Origin: Pseudogemmobacter hezensis
GTDB lineage: Bacteria > Pseudomonadota > Alphaproteobacteria > Rhodobacterales > Rhodobacteraceae
Direction: 5' to 3'
DNA: 64,000 nucleotides
Assembly: GCF_013155295.1 (NCBI RefSeq)
Contig: NZ_JABJXT010000013.1
Coordinates: 1 to 64,000, forward strand
In this document: piece after piece, positions 12,732 to 21,960 of the stretch
How the letters are laid out: the number at the start of each line of letters is the position of its first letter
Position numbering within the stretch: position 1 is the stretch's first letter
Notes under the pieces: generated by a model
Told to the model about the DNA's origin: nothing
The model's database searches: none
What the model saw: only the letters and a program-made list of their open reading frames with translations
Made by a program: the position numbers and the translations under genes

Positions 12732-12753
12732 AAAGCGGCCCGAAGGCCGCCTT
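12732..12753 (-). terminator. Terminator of the beta-helix gene
   Basis: The minus strand reads AAAGGCGGCC-TTCG-GGCCGCTTTT: a GC-rich stem with a stable TTCG tetraloop and a T tract, 24 bases past the stop. Confidence 0.85.
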
Positions 12754-12776
12754 TCCTGATCCCCATGTTTCGCCTT

Positions 12777-15068
12777 TCAGGTCGGAACATCCATCCGCAT
12801 GGTGACAATGGCGCGGCCCTTGACCGCCTCGCCCCACCGCAGCTGCACCAGATTGCCATTGCTGCCTGCCCCCGGGATCGCGGTCGGCGAGATATAGCGC
12901 AGCGCATTGGCCGCATTGGTGATCGCACTTTCGGCCTGCACCGCCTCGACCATGCGGATACGGCCGCCAAAGGGAATGAAGGCCGAAGCATTCACCGACC
13001 AGGTCTCGGCATTGGTGTTTTGAATGTGCTGGATCACCACCGGGTTTGAGATCGACTGCGCCACCTGATTGTAGGTATTGGCCGAGACCCGCACATCGCG
13101 TGAGCGGGTAAAGTCCAGGCCGGAATGCGTGGTGTCGACGCGGTCAACCCGGTCAACAGTGGCGTTGAACACCCGGAAGGTATTGTTCTCCATGCAAAAT
13201 CCGTTCAGGAAATGCCCGGGCCCATAGGGTTTGATCACCACCCAGCGAAAGGCCGAGCTGACATCTGAGGCGATGAAGATATTGCCGACGATGTTCAGCC
13301 CGCCGAAGGAAAACTCATTGTTGAACTCGGGCGCGGCGTCATGTTCATTGCCCCATTCGATGAAGCAATTGTCGATGTAATTGCCGGTGATCACGGTGGC
13401 CACATTGGTCTGGGTCAGCACGATCCCCGCCAGACGCACCCCCGCCGCCATATCATCGCCCTGGAAGAAATGGTTCGACTGGATCATATGCGAGGTGCCG
13501 TTCATCACCGCGAAATGGCGGAAGCGGACGACGCGGTTGTTGCGCAGCTTCACGTCATTGGCGTTGACGTTCATTGCAATCGTCGTGCGGTTTTGCGCCG
13601 GAAGCGATTGCTCGTCTGACAGGAACTGGCAGTAATCGACATGCATCCCCTGGCAGCCCGTCCCGGCCGAGGAAATCCCGCGATGTTTCGGGCGGTTGAA
13701 GGTGCAATTCTCGAACCGATTGACCGAGCCCGCCGCAGGCAGCATCACGCCCGAAGCGAGGCCGAGGCAGTTGAACTCGACATCATGGATCTCAAAGCGG
13801 TTCAGAAGCGAAAAGCCCCCGAAATCCAGCATGTATCTGAAACGGCGGAAGGTATAGGTGCGGGTGCCTGCGGCGCCGAACAGCGGCTCGGACAGATCGA
13901 CCCAGCCCGCGCCGATGTTTTTTGCACGCACATAGACCTCACGCCCGACGCCGCTGCCCTCAACCAGGGCGCCGATCGGGATATTGGCGACATTGCTGAC
14001 CCCGGTCAGCCGGGTGTGATGCGTGCCGGGTGTATAGGTGGCGGTCGAGGTGAAGGTTTCGATATTCCACCCGGTTGAGCTGACCGCATTCAGCGAGCCA
14101 TTGCGCAAAACGCGGCGGTTGGAAAAGCTGGTCTGGCCGGAAAGACCAGCCACATCAATCGGTTCCGACAGATCGACCCGGCGGCCCGACATGTCAAAGG
14201 TCACATGGTCATTGTAGTAAAACAAAGCCTGCAGGGCGCGCTTAAACCCCTCGGTATCGCCGCCAAAGGCGCGGGAATAGCTTTCGAGATCGAAATTCCG
14301 GGTCAGCACCAGGCGGTTCGCGGCAGGCACGCTGACGGTGCCCACAAAGCGGATCGGAGAGTTTACGGTCAGATTGCCCTGGATCAGGTGATTGCCTGCG
14401 GGCACCAGGATCGTGCGCCCGCCCGCCGCCGCATCGGCTCGCTGAAAGGCCGCCATGTCATTGGTGGTACCATTCCCCAACGCGCCATGGTCGCGCACAT
14501 CGACCACGTCACTCAGGTCGCGCAGCCAGAAAGAGGTGACATCCTCGACCTCGATATCTGCGATCCTGACCGTGCCGCCATTCGGGCCGGTCAGATCAAG
14601 GCCAATATGGGCAAAGACCGGCTGATGGCCCCAGACCAGATCAACGCCCGGTCGGTTGCCCGCGCCGATGATCGCCTGCACCGTCACCACCTCGCCATAG
14701 GCGGAAAGGCTGACCGCCGTCGCCGTCTGCGGCACCGCGCCTACATTGGTGCCCGCCGCGTTCCCCGCCCAGGCCGCGATCCGCACCGCTGGCAGATTGC
14801 CTGCGACCGCCTTGATCCGCACGGTCACCCGCAGATACATATCGGGCCGCAAAGGCGTTTGCGCAAAGGCCCGGAGCCGCTGGGTCGCCGAGGATTTCTG
14901 CAGCTCAAGACAGGTGCCGAAATCCTGGTCTGCCCCCACCAGTCCGGCGGTCGCGCTGCCCTCATAAGAGGCATCGCCCGGCCGCCCATTCGATTGCGAC
15001 CAATGCGCCAGCCCCGCTGCAAAGGGCTGCGGCATCAGTGTCAGACCCTCGGTGATTGCCTTGTTCAT
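12777..15068 (-). CDS. Right-handed parallel beta-helix protein (GH28-related / tailspike-like)
   Basis: A 763-aa protein without a signal peptide or membrane segment. Residues about 1-185 form a carbohydrate-binding-like beta domain. Next comes VVDVRDHGALGNGTTNDMAA and TILVPAGNHLIQGN, the entry motif of the pectate-lyase-3/GH28-related beta-helix, and then many Asn-rich coils (NRFENCTFN, VKLRNNRVVRF, NNTFRVFN) to about residue 690. Parallel beta-helix proteins with this entry motif include phage tailspikes and cell-surface polysaccharide depolymerases. It stands alone between terminators. The start at 15068 has GGGGGT upstream. The substrate is unknown; a tailspike or gene-transfer-agent fibre role is a hypothesis. 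Confidence 0.75.
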   Translation of the reverse strand: MNKAITEGLTLMPQPFAAGLAHWSQSNGRPGDASYEGSATAGLVGADQDFGTCLELQKSSATQRLRAFAQTPLRPDMYLRVTVRIKAVAGNLPAVRIAAWAGNAAGTNVGAVPQTATAVSLSAYGEVVTVQAIIGAGNRPGVDLVWGHQPVFAHIGLDLTGPNGGTVRIADIEVEDVTSFWLRDLSDVVDVRDHGALGNGTTNDMAAFQRADAAAGGRTILVPAGNHLIQGNLTVNSPIRFVGTVSVPAANRLVLTRNFDLESYSRAFGGDTEGFKRALQALFYYNDHVTFDMSGRRVDLSEPIDVAGLSGQTSFSNRRVLRNGSLNAVSSTGWNIETFTSTATYTPGTHHTRLTGVSNVANIPIGALVEGSGVGREVYVRAKNIGAGWVDLSEPLFGAAGTRTYTFRRFRYMLDFGGFSLLNRFEIHDVEFNCLGLASGVMLPAAGSVNRFENCTFNRPKHRGISSAGTGCQGMHVDYCQFLSDEQSLPAQNRTTIAMNVNANDVKLRNNRVVRFRHFAVMNGTSHMIQSNHFFQGDDMAAGVRLAGIVLTQTNVATVITGNYIDNCFIEWGNEHDAAPEFNNEFSFGGLNIVGNIFIASDVSSAFRWVVIKPYGPGHFLNGFCMENNTFRVFNATVDRVDRVDTTHSGLDFTRSRDVRVSANTYNQVAQSISNPVVIQHIQNTNAETWSVNASAFIPFGGRIRMVEAVQAESAITNAANALRYISPTAIPGAGSNGNLVQLRWGEAVKGRAIVTMRMDVPT

Positions 15069-15232
15069 CTTATGACCCCCGCCAGATTGTGCCTGCCCAA
15101 AACAGGCAAAGCCAATGCGCCGGACATCTGCGCCCCGCGCTGCAGCCGAGGGAAGTATCAACAAAGGGTTAACGCGGCCTCAGGTCGCCGTCCGCAGCAG
15201 CGGCGCGGCAGGCAACGAAAAGTGGCAATGAA

Positions 15233-15254
15233 AAAGGGGGCCGAAGCCCCCTTT
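15233..15254 (-). terminator. Terminator of lysS
   Basis: A 9-bp stem (15233-15241 with 15246-15254) with a CGAA/TTCG tetraloop; the minus strand ends in five T residues. Confidence 0.88.
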
Positions 15255-15277
15255 GAATGATCTGTAAATGCGGCCCG

Positions 15278-15316
15278 ATCAGCCCGCCAACTCAGCCTGC
15301 CAACTCAGCCCGCCAA
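15278..15316. repeat. Three 13-bp tandem units spanning the lysS stop codon
   Basis: Units at 15278-15290, 15291-15303 and 15304-15316 (plus strand, pattern ctcagcccgccaa). Each holds TCA, which is TGA on the lysS strand; because 13 is not a multiple of 3, the three TGAs at 15305, 15292 and 15279 fall in all three reading frames. Confidence 0.85.
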
Positions 15317-16897
15317 TTCGCCGGCCAGGGCGCGGTCGATCAGCGCGATGCTTTCGGTCACGCCGTAAAGGGCGACGAAACCGCCAAAGCGTGGGCCTTC
15401 GGATGCGCCCAGAAGCACCTCGTAGAGTGCTTTGAACCAGTCACGCAGGGGCTCGAACCCATGGTCCTTGCCGACCGCATAGACGATGGTTTGCAGCGCC
15501 TCATCCTCGGCCTGGCCCTCTTCGGGCCCGGTGAAGGCCGCGAAGCGCGCCCGCAGATCGAGGATCGCGGCGCGTTCCTGATCGGTCGGCAGGCGGTAGG
15601 TCCGGCTCGGCGCGATCTTGTCCTGGAAGTATTTCAGCGCGAAACCGGCGGCCGCATCCAGATCGGGGTTTGCCTCGGGCGAGGCCTCGGGCGCGTAGCG
15701 CTTGATAAAGCCCCAAAGGCCCGCCGCATCCTTGGCACCCGCCACCGAGGCCAGATTCAGCAGCATCGCAAAAGGCACCACCATGGTCGATTTCGGCGGG
15801 TTGCCGTTGTGGATATGCCAGACCGGGTTGTTGACCTGTTGCTCGATCGTTTGATCGGGATAGGCCTTCAGCTGCTGGTGGTATTCATCGACCGCCTTCG
15901 GGATCACATCCCACCACAGCCGCTTGGCCGTTTTCGGTTTTTGATACATGAAATAGGACAGCGATTCCGCCGAGGCATAGGTCAGCCATTCGTCGATGGT
16001 CAGCCCGTTGCCCTTGGATTTCGAGATCTTCTGACCCGCCTCATCAAGGAACAGCTCATAGGTGAAGTGGTTGGGTTTGCGCCCGCCCAGAACCTCACAA
16101 ATGCCATCATAGATCGGCGTATTGGTCGAGTGATCCTTGCCATACATCTCGAAATCAACGTCGAGCTGCGCCCAGCGGGCCCCGAAATCGGGCTTCCACT
16201 GCAGTTTCACATTGCCGCCGGTGACGGGCAGCGTCCATTCACGGCCTTCCTCATCGTCAAAGGTGATGGTGTGGTTCACCTTGTCGATCGACTTCATCGG
16301 CACGTAAAGCACCCGGCCTGTTTCCGGATGGATCGGCAGGAAGCAGCTATAGGTCTGCTGACGTTCCTCGCGCAAAGACGCCAGCATGATCGCCATGATC
16401 TCGTCATAGCGCTCGACGCAAAGCTTCAGCGTGGCGTCAAAGAGGCCAGCGCGGTAGAATTCGGTCGAAGAGATGAAGTCATACTGGAAGCCGAAGGTAT
16501 CCAGGAACCGCCGCAGCATGGCGTTGTTGTGATGGCCAAAGCTTTCATATTCGCCGAAAGGATCGGGAACCGAGGTCAGCGGCTTTTGGATATTGGCCTT
16601 CAGCAGATCCTGCTGCGGCACATTTTCCGGCACTTTGCGCATCCCGTCGAGATCGTCGGAAAAACAGATCAGCCGGGTCGGGATGTCCGAGATCGCCTCG
16701 AACGCGCGACGGATCATTGTGGTGCGTGCGACCTCGCCAAAGGTGCCGATATGGGGCAGACCCGAGGGGCCATAGCCGGTCTCGAACAGCACATAGCCCT
16801 TTTCGGGGGCCTTCTTCTCATAGCGTTTAAGCAGCGCGCGGGCCTCTTCGAAAGGCCAGGCTTTCGACTTCATCGCCGCATCGCGAAGCTCAGACAT
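15305..16897 (-). CDS. lysS: Class I lysine--tRNA ligase
   Basis: A 530-aa class I (archaeal/spirochete/alphaproteobacterial) lysyl-tRNA synthetase. It has a Rossmann-fold HIGH-like motif [13 protein letters not shown] (HIGT at 49-52) and a KMSKS-like loop KISKS at 290-294, and none of the class II motifs 1-3. It charges tRNA-Lys, one gene for which lies at 44180. AAGGAAA sits upstream of the ATG. The stop codon falls inside a 13-bp tandem repeat, and a terminator follows. Confidence 0.95.
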   Translation of the reverse strand: MSELRDAAMKSKAWPFEEARALLKRYEKKAPEKGYVLFETGYGPSGLPHIGTFGEVARTTMIRRAFEAISDIPTRLICFSDDLDGMRKVPENVPQQDLLKANIQKPLTSVPDPFGEYESFGHHNNAMLRRFLDTFGFQYDFISSTEFYRAGLFDATLKLCVERYDEIMAIMLASLREERQQTYSCFLPIHPETGRVLYVPMKSIDKVNHTITFDDEEGREWTLPVTGGNVKLQWKPDFGARWAQLDVDFEMYGKDHSTNTPIYDGICEVLGGRKPNHFTYELFLDEAGQKISKSKGNGLTIDEWLTYASAESLSYFMYQKPKTAKRLWWDVIPKAVDEYHQQLKAYPDQTIEQQVNNPVWHIHNGNPPKSTMVVPFAMLLNLASVAGAKDAAGLWGFIKRYAPEASPEANPDLDAAAGFALKYFQDKIAPSRTYRLPTDQERAAILDLRARFAAFTGPEEGQAEDEALQTIVYAVGKDHGFEPLRDWFKALYEVLLGASEGPRFGGFVALYGVTESIALIDRALAGELAG

Positions 16898-17048
16898 GAG
16901 AATTTCCTTTTACATGATCTGCCCGGGCGACAGTGCCAGGGCATGAGTGGGGGCCGGGCCAAAGGGCCGGGCAAGCCCATAACGCTCTATTGCCGCAGGC
17001 CGGGGGCGTCAATGTGCAGGGCAGGGCGCTTGTGGCTTTCCACAATGA

Positions 17049-17072
17049 AAAAGGGGCCGGATGGCCCCTTTT
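17049..17072 (-). terminator. Terminator of the OmpA-like / HhH gene pair
   Basis: A 10-bp stem AAAAGGGGCC / GGCCCCTTTT around loop GGAT, 12 bases past the stop of the minus-strand HhH gene. Confidence 0.85.
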
Positions 17073-17084
17073 GTTGCTATATCT

Positions 17085-17690
17085 TCAGTGCTCGCCATCC
17101 GGACGCGGTGGCTTGCCAGCGGCCAGGTCGCGGGCCTGTTGCACCCATTCGTCGCGGCTGACGCGGCCCCTGAACCCTTCCAGGTTCTCATCGACCCAGG
17201 CGATTTCCGCATCCGTCCAGGCGGCGATCTGGTCGAAATGGTAATAGCCCAGCTTGTGGCACAGCTCTTCGAGAACCGGACCAATGCCTTTGATCAGCTT
17301 CAGATCATCGGCCTTGCCACCACGTGCGGCGGTCAGCGACACGGGCTTGCTGGCTGCGACCGGCGTCAGCAGCGGCGCCGGGGCCGCTACCGGGGCCACG
17401 ACCTCGGCTGCGCGGGCATTGCAGGCCGCAAGGTCGGCCTTCGCCTTTGCCAGATCGCCCTCAAGCGCGGCTATACGCCCATCCGCGCTGCCACGCGCCT
17501 TTTCACAATCGCCAAGGCTGACCCGCAGCCGCGCCGCCTCTGCTGTCGCGGCATCCGCCGCTGACGTGTCAACGGTGACGCTGGCCTCGCGGCGGCCAAA
17601 GATCAGCCAGCCCGCAAACAGCCCAACCAGCGCGGCGAGCACCAGCAGCACCCAGATCTCGCCGAGAAGAAACCCCCAATTCTGAAACAT
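17085..17690 (-). CDS. Membrane-anchored protein with C-terminal helix-hairpin-helix-like domain
   Basis: A 201-aa protein. One N-terminal membrane helix (about 11-31, LVLAALVGLFAGWLIFG) is followed by an Ala-rich coiled-coil region (about 40-100), a Pro/Ala linker, and a C-terminal domain DDLKLIKGIGPVLEELCHKLG. The last element is an HhH motif of the kind also found at the C terminus of some NADH-quinone oxidoreductase E subunits and annotated as flap-endonuclease-like. It lies 21 bases after the OmpA-like gene and before a shared terminator. The biological role is unknown. Confidence 0.75.
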   Translation of the reverse strand: MFQNWGFLLGEIWVLLVLAALVGLFAGWLIFGRREASVTVDTSAADAATAEAARLRVSLGDCEKARGSADGRIAALEGDLAKAKADLAACNARAAEVVAPVAAPAPLLTPVAASKPVSLTAARGGKADDLKLIKGIGPVLEELCHKLGYYHFDQIAAWTDAEIAWVDENLEGFRGRVSRDEWVQQARDLAAGKPPRPDGEH

Positions 17691-17711
17691 CCTGATTCTC
17701 CCAAGAATCTG

Positions 17712-19193
17712 TTACTGCGGACCTTCCCCGGTCCATTCAATGGTTGTGCGCCGATTGGCGGCTTTGCCCTCTTCGGTGTCATTGGTGGCCACGGGCTGGC
17801 TGGCGCCATATCCCTGCGCCCTGAGATCACCCGCCGGAATGCCCCGCGCGATCAGCTCTTTGCGCACCGCCACCGCCCGGCGCTGCGAAAGGCCCAGGTT
17901 CATCTCGGCATCACCCGTGGCATCGGTATGGCCGCCGATTTTCGCCTGCAGCCCGCCCGTTCCGGTGCAGGGCAGAACGACCGAGGCCAGCTGGTTGATC
18001 ACCGCGCGGGCATCGGCGCTCAGCTGATCCGAGCCTGAGACGAAATTGATCGTCGAGCGGCCCAGGATCGCATCGGCCTGTGCGGTGCATTCGGTCAGCG
18101 AGGGCGTGATATTCGCCACCGGCAGCCAATATCCGCCGCGCAGCTCTTCGGTCTGCCCGGTGATGGCGTTGGTGCGCTGCTCGCCCTCATCCCCTCGGGG
18201 CGCGACCTCCTGGACAGTGACGCTGACATCCAGCTCTGGCGAGATCGCTTTCATGCCACTTTGCAGCGTTTCAGTCAGCAGGGCGGTATTGCTGCCCGGG
18301 CCGACCTCGGCGAAGATCTCCGCCTTGCCCGGCGCCATATTCGCATTGAGGCGCTCGACTGAGGGAAACCATGGGGCCAGAACCCCGAGCAGTGCGGCCT
18401 CATGCCCTGGCTCACCGATCAGCGCCTGATGCGCCGGGCTATAGACAGACGGGATGCCGGTCGCGGCTGAGATCGTCTTTTCGTCCAGACCCACCGGGAG
18501 TTTTCCGCTCACCTGTGCGCCCGAAAAGGCGTCATAGCTGAAATGCCACTCTGGCGGGGTGCCGTCATCCAGCAGGTCCAGCCTGACCTCGACCCTGTCA
18601 GCGGCCAGGTCTTGCAGCGCTGCATGGACAAGATCAGCCTCAGCCGGGGTGCGGGCCTGGCCCGTCACGACCAGCCGGTCATCCGTCAGGCTGGCGGTGC
18701 CGAAATCCAGCGGCTGCAGCGCGGCGGCGGCGGCTTTGACCAGCCTGTCCCAATCCGCAGGCGCGCCAGAGGCCAGCACCAGCGGGCCGGGGTCGGGGTG
18801 GCCGGGCAGGGCGGCTATGTCTTTGCGAAAGGCCTCGGAAGGAACCGAGCCCGCGGCCGTCAGCGCCTCTGCGCCCTCTGCTTTGGTCAGAGACATTTCA
18901 TAGGGGCTGACCTTTGGCAGCACCGTGATCTGATCATGCACCACCCGCCGCCCCGGCAGGCCGTTCAGCGCCGCCAGGATGCCGGATTTCTCGGCCTCGG
19001 TATCGGCGATGCCTTTTGCTGTAATGTCGCGGCCTGATACGGTCGATGTTATGCCGTGGATCGCTGGGGCGACGATGCCCGCCGCCTCGGCCGTAATCTT
19101 CTGTTCAATTTCATGTGCATTATAGGCGCGGGCCCAAAGCCCCAATCCGCCAACGCCCAACACAAGGGCCAAAACACCAAGCGGCTTGCGCAT
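17712..19193 (-). CDS. OmpA-family protein with N-terminal BON-like repeats
   Basis: A 493-aa envelope protein. An uncleaved or signal-anchor helix (residues 3-20) is followed by BON/phospholipid-binding-like repeats (about 35-200) and a C-terminal OmpA domain with INFVSGSDQLSADARAVINQ, GGHTDATGDAEMNLGLSQRRA and AQGYGASQPVATNDTEEGKAANRR, the peptidoglycan-binding signature. The ATG at 19193 follows GGGGGA; a TTG four codons upstream is less likely. It may tether the envelope to peptidoglycan. First gene of a pair with the HhH protein. Confidence 0.85.
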   Translation of the reverse strand: MRKPLGVLALVLGVGGLGLWARAYNAHEIEQKITAEAAGIVAPAIHGITSTVSGRDITAKGIADTEAEKSGILAALNGLPGRRVVHDQITVLPKVSPYEMSLTKAEGAEALTAAGSVPSEAFRKDIAALPGHPDPGPLVLASGAPADWDRLVKAAAAALQPLDFGTASLTDDRLVVTGQARTPAEADLVHAALQDLAADRVEVRLDLLDDGTPPEWHFSYDAFSGAQVSGKLPVGLDEKTISAATGIPSVYSPAHQALIGEPGHEAALLGVLAPWFPSVERLNANMAPGKAEIFAEVGPGSNTALLTETLQSGMKAISPELDVSVTVQEVAPRGDEGEQRTNAITGQTEELRGGYWLPVANITPSLTECTAQADAILGRSTINFVSGSDQLSADARAVINQLASVVLPCTGTGGLQAKIGGHTDATGDAEMNLGLSQRRAVAVRKELIARGIPAGDLRAQGYGASQPVATNDTEEGKAANRRTTIEWTGEGPQ

Positions 19194-19348
19194 ATGATCC
19201 CCCAAGGATTGCCACGCAAAGAACTCTGCCCTGTGATTCTGTGGCGGGCAAGGGGGAAGGATCCGGAAGCTGACGCTTTACCGGGGCGCGGCCCGCTCTT
19301 GCCGCAAGCGGTAAGGCGCATTAGATTCAGCGCCAGAATGTCACCGGA

Positions 19349-19783
19349 GTGAAGCGTTTGAACCAGCCCGTCCTGCCGTCGATGTCACCCCAGGATGCGC
19401 TGGTGGCTGTGATGATTGCCTGCTCTGCCTCAGACCAGAATATGCGCACAGCCGAGCTGGTGGCGATCCAGAACATGGTCAATTTCATGCCGGTCTTCTC
19501 GGGCTATGACCCCGACCGGATGCGCCGCGTGGCCCAGGTTGTATTCGATCTCTTTGAGGTCGAGGACGGGCTGGATGCGTTCTTCGGCCTGGTGCGTTCG
19601 GCGCTGCCCGAAAGGCTGCATGAGACCGCCTATGCGCTGGCCTGCGATGTGGTGACGGCAGATGGCCGCCACAGCCAGGAAGAGCTGCGCATGCTTGAGG
19701 AATTGCGCGAAGAGCTGGGGATTGACCGGCTGCATGCGGCGGCCATCGAATGGGGCGCCCGCGTTCGTCACCTGCTGCCCTGA
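19349..19783 (+). CDS. TerB-family (tellurite-resistance-like) protein
   Basis: A 144-aa all-helical acidic protein. MIACSASDQNMRTAELVAIQ and ALACDVVTADGRHSQEELRM are paired motifs with Asp-x-Asn/Asp-like metal ligands, typical of TerB and DjlA-like N domains. It starts with GTG at 19349; an ATG at 19382 is the alternative, and neither has a strong ribosome binding site. Divergent from the OmpA-like gene and convergent with pth. TerB-fold proteins are associated with membrane stress, and no other ter genes are nearby, so a tellurite role is not implied. Confidence 0.75.
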   Translation: MKRLNQPVLPSMSPQDALVAVMIACSASDQNMRTAELVAIQNMVNFMPVFSGYDPDRMRRVAQVVFDLFEVEDGLDAFFGLVRSALPERLHETAYALACDVVTADGRHSQEELRMLEELREELGIDRLHAAAIEWGARVRHLLP

Positions 19784-19840
19784 TCAGCCTTGCGGCGCGG
19801 CCCCCTTCGCGCGGCCCGCCGCCTGTCACCGTAAAAGTGC

Positions 19841-20566
19841 CTAGCGAAAGCGATCCGCCAGCCTTTGCAAGGGGCTGCGATTGTCGGGGGCGGTGGTGTC
19901 AGGCCTGTTCTCGGCTTTCGTCGCAGGGGCCACCTTTACGACCGCTGGTTCTGCCTTCGTCTCTTCCCTCGCCTCTGCCACGGTCTTTGAGGACCTGGGC
20001 GGTGCGGTGCGCAAACTTACCGCATTCATGAACTTCTGCGCGTCCCCGCCCGCCAGCGCGGCTGCACCGTCAGAGATGCCGCTTAAAAGCGCATCCAGCC
20101 AGGTCTGGTCGGCTTTGGAAAAGTCGTTCAGCACGTAATGGGCGACGGCATCCTTGTGCCCCGGATGGCCGATCCCCAGCCTGACGCGGTGATAGGCCTC
20201 ACCAATATGCCCGTGGATCGAGCGCAGCCCGTTGTGCCCGGCATGTCCGCCGCCCTGCTTGACCCGCAGTTTCCCCGGCGCAAGGTCCAGCTCGTCGTGA
20301 AAGACCGTCAGCACATCGGGGCCGAGTTTGTAGAAATCCATCGCCGCCCGCACCGACTGCCCGGACAGGTTCATGAATGTCGCGGGCTTCAGCAGGATCA
20401 CTTTCTCTGCGCCCAGCCGCCCCTCGGCGACCTCGCCCTGAAAGGCCTTGCGCCAGCTGCCAAAGCCGTGATCCTGCGCGATCCGGTCCAGCGCCATAAA
20501 GCCGATATTGTGCCGGTTTCCCGCATAGCGTGTGCCCGGATTGCCAAGGCCGACAAAGAGTTTCAT
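19841..20566 (-). CDS. pth: Peptidyl-tRNA hydrolase
   Basis: A 241-aa protein that hydrolyses peptidyl-tRNA dropped by ribosomes. The catalytic His19 (GNRHNIGF), Asn66 (PATFMNLSG), Asp91 (VFHDELD) and Asn112 (GGHAGHNGLRS) are all present. About 55 residues beyond the usual core form a low-complexity Ala/Lys/Glu/Pro C-terminal tail. AGGAGA precedes the ATG at 20566. rplY is the next minus-strand gene upstream, the usual partner, but two plus-strand genes lie between them here. Confidence 0.95.
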   Translation of the reverse strand: MKLFVGLGNPGTRYAGNRHNIGFMALDRIAQDHGFGSWRKAFQGEVAEGRLGAEKVILLKPATFMNLSGQSVRAAMDFYKLGPDVLTVFHDELDLAPGKLRVKQGGGHAGHNGLRSIHGHIGEAYHRVRLGIGHPGHKDAVAHYVLNDFSKADQTWLDALLSGISDGAAALAGGDAQKFMNAVSLRTAPPRSSKTVAEAREETKAEPAVVKVAPATKAENRPDTTAPDNRSPLQRLADRFR

Positions 20567-20721
20567 ACGGGTCTCCTGGTAAGGCATCGCAACGGCCGGG
20601 CAGATCTGCAGGCAGCGGTGGCATGGCAGGGGCCTGGATCCGGCAGGAGCCTGTGGCCTTTGTTCATCAGTGTGTCTCTATAGCGCCCGCTGCGCCCGCG
20701 CTCAACCTGACAGGAATGACC

Positions 20722-21417
20722 ATGGCAGAACTGCGTCACTTCACCATTCGCGGCATTCGCCTGTCCCTTCCGCCCGAGGCGTTCCAGGGGCGGCTGGCCC
20801 AGGCGCTGGAGACCGGGCGCTATGAAAATAATGAGGCAAGCGCGCTGGAAAAGCACCTGCGCCCAGAGGATCGCTTTGTCGATTTCGGGGCGGGGATCGG
20901 CTTTCTCTGTGCGCTGGCGGCGCGGATATGCGGGCCGCAATCGGTCTGCGGCGTCGAGGCCGGACCTGAGACCATTGATATGGCACGCGCCAATTTGCAG
21001 CAAAACGGCTATGGTGCGGCAAAGCTGATCCATGCGGCGGTGACGGGCGATCAGGTCACGGATGAGGCGGTTGATTTCGGGGTGCGGCGCAATTTCTGGG
21101 CCTCTGGCCTGCGCATGGGGGCGGCATGGGGGCCCAATGCCCAGGTGGTTCAGGTGCCTGCGCTGGCCTCAGCCCCTTTGCTGCAGCGTCTGCAGCCAAC
21201 TGTGCTCAGCTGTGATATCGAGGGGGCCGAGATTGACGCGCTCGCCGCCCCGATGCCCGCCTCTGTGCGGTTGATCATCACCGAGATCCATCCTGCCGTT
21301 TACGGCCCTGCGGGGACAAAGCGCCTGTTCGACGGCCTGTCAAACCAGGGATTCGCCTATGAGGCCGATGGCTCTCGTGGGGCCACGGTGGTGTTTCGCC
21401 GCCTTAACGCGGCCTGA
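20722..21417 (+). CDS. FkbM-family methyltransferase
   Basis: A 231-aa SAM-dependent methyltransferase of FkbM type. Motif I is FVDFGAGIGFLCALAA, followed by CGVEAGPETIDMARANLQQN and the late FkbM motif LSCDIEGAEIDAL. FkbM proteins methylate sugars, lipids or small molecules; the acceptor is unknown. An ATG at 20716 is in frame, but AGGA at 20712-20715 is better spaced for 20722. It lies on the strand opposite to pth and rplY, between them. Confidence 0.8.
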   Translation: MAELRHFTIRGIRLSLPPEAFQGRLAQALETGRYENNEASALEKHLRPEDRFVDFGAGIGFLCALAARICGPQSVCGVEAGPETIDMARANLQQNGYGAAKLIHAAVTGDQVTDEAVDFGVRRNFWASGLRMGAAWGPNAQVVQVPALASAPLLQRLQPTVLSCDIEGAEIDALAAPMPASVRLIITEIHPAVYGPAGTKRLFDGLSNQGFAYEADGSRGATVVFRRLNAA

Positions 21418-21538
21418 ACCTCACCTGAAGGCGGGCGCTGCTTGACGGCGGTTTGGGCGCGGGTGACAGTCGCAGCCCTAGGCGGGGGGCGTTGTCTGCA
21501 TCGGCCCCCAGGCCCCCGGGAAATTGCAGGAGTGCCCC

Positions 21539-21853
21539 ATGTATCTGACGATGAACCGCTTTAACGTGAAGGCGGGCGAAGAGGCCACCTTCGAGGCGAT
21601 CTGGAAAAACCGCGAAACCCGTCTGCCCGAGGTGCCCGGCTTCATCAGCTTTCACCTGATGAAAGGCGCCGAGGCCGATGGCGTCAGGCTTTATGCCTCA
21701 CATACGATGTGGGAAAGCGAGGCGGCATTCCGCGACTGGACCCGCTCGGAGGCGTTCCGCTCTGCCCATGGCAGCGCGGGCGGCCATAAGGGGGTGATCC
21801 TGGATCATCCAAAGCTGGAAATATTCGAATCTGTGCAATTCATCGGCGTCTGA
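21539..21853 (+). CDS. Antibiotic biosynthesis monooxygenase (ABM) domain protein, HmoA/IsdG-like
   Basis: A 104-aa single ABM ferredoxin-like domain. MYLTMNRFNVKAGEEATFE, FISFHLMKG and YASHTMWESEAAFRDWTRS match the Asn/His/Trp pattern of heme-degrading or heme-binding HmoA/IsdG-like proteins. CAGGAG lies just before the ATG. Downstream of the FkbM gene on the same strand, with a strong terminator after it. Heme oxygenase activity is possible but cannot be read from sequence alone. Confidence 0.8.
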   Translation: MYLTMNRFNVKAGEEATFEAIWKNRETRLPEVPGFISFHLMKGAEADGVRLYASHTMWESEAAFRDWTRSEAFRSAHGSAGGHKGVILDHPKLEIFESVQFIGV

Positions 21854-21898
21854 ACGGGCGTTTCAGGCCCCTTTCGTCTGCGTGATGTCGGATAAACG

Positions 21899-21926
21899 AA
21901 AACGGGGGGCAGATGCCCCCCGTTTT
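21899..21926. terminator. Bidirectional terminator between ABM protein and rplY
   Basis: A 13-bp perfect stem (21899-21911 with 21914-21926), AAAA on one side and TTTT on the other, between convergent genes. Confidence 0.9.
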
Positions 21927-21960
21927 GTCTTTCGCACCTTCGGCGCTGATCTGTTGCAGA

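Noticed and set aside
19349-19783. A tellurite-resistance operon
   Set aside because: Only a TerB-like fold is present; terA, terC, terD and terZ are not nearby.
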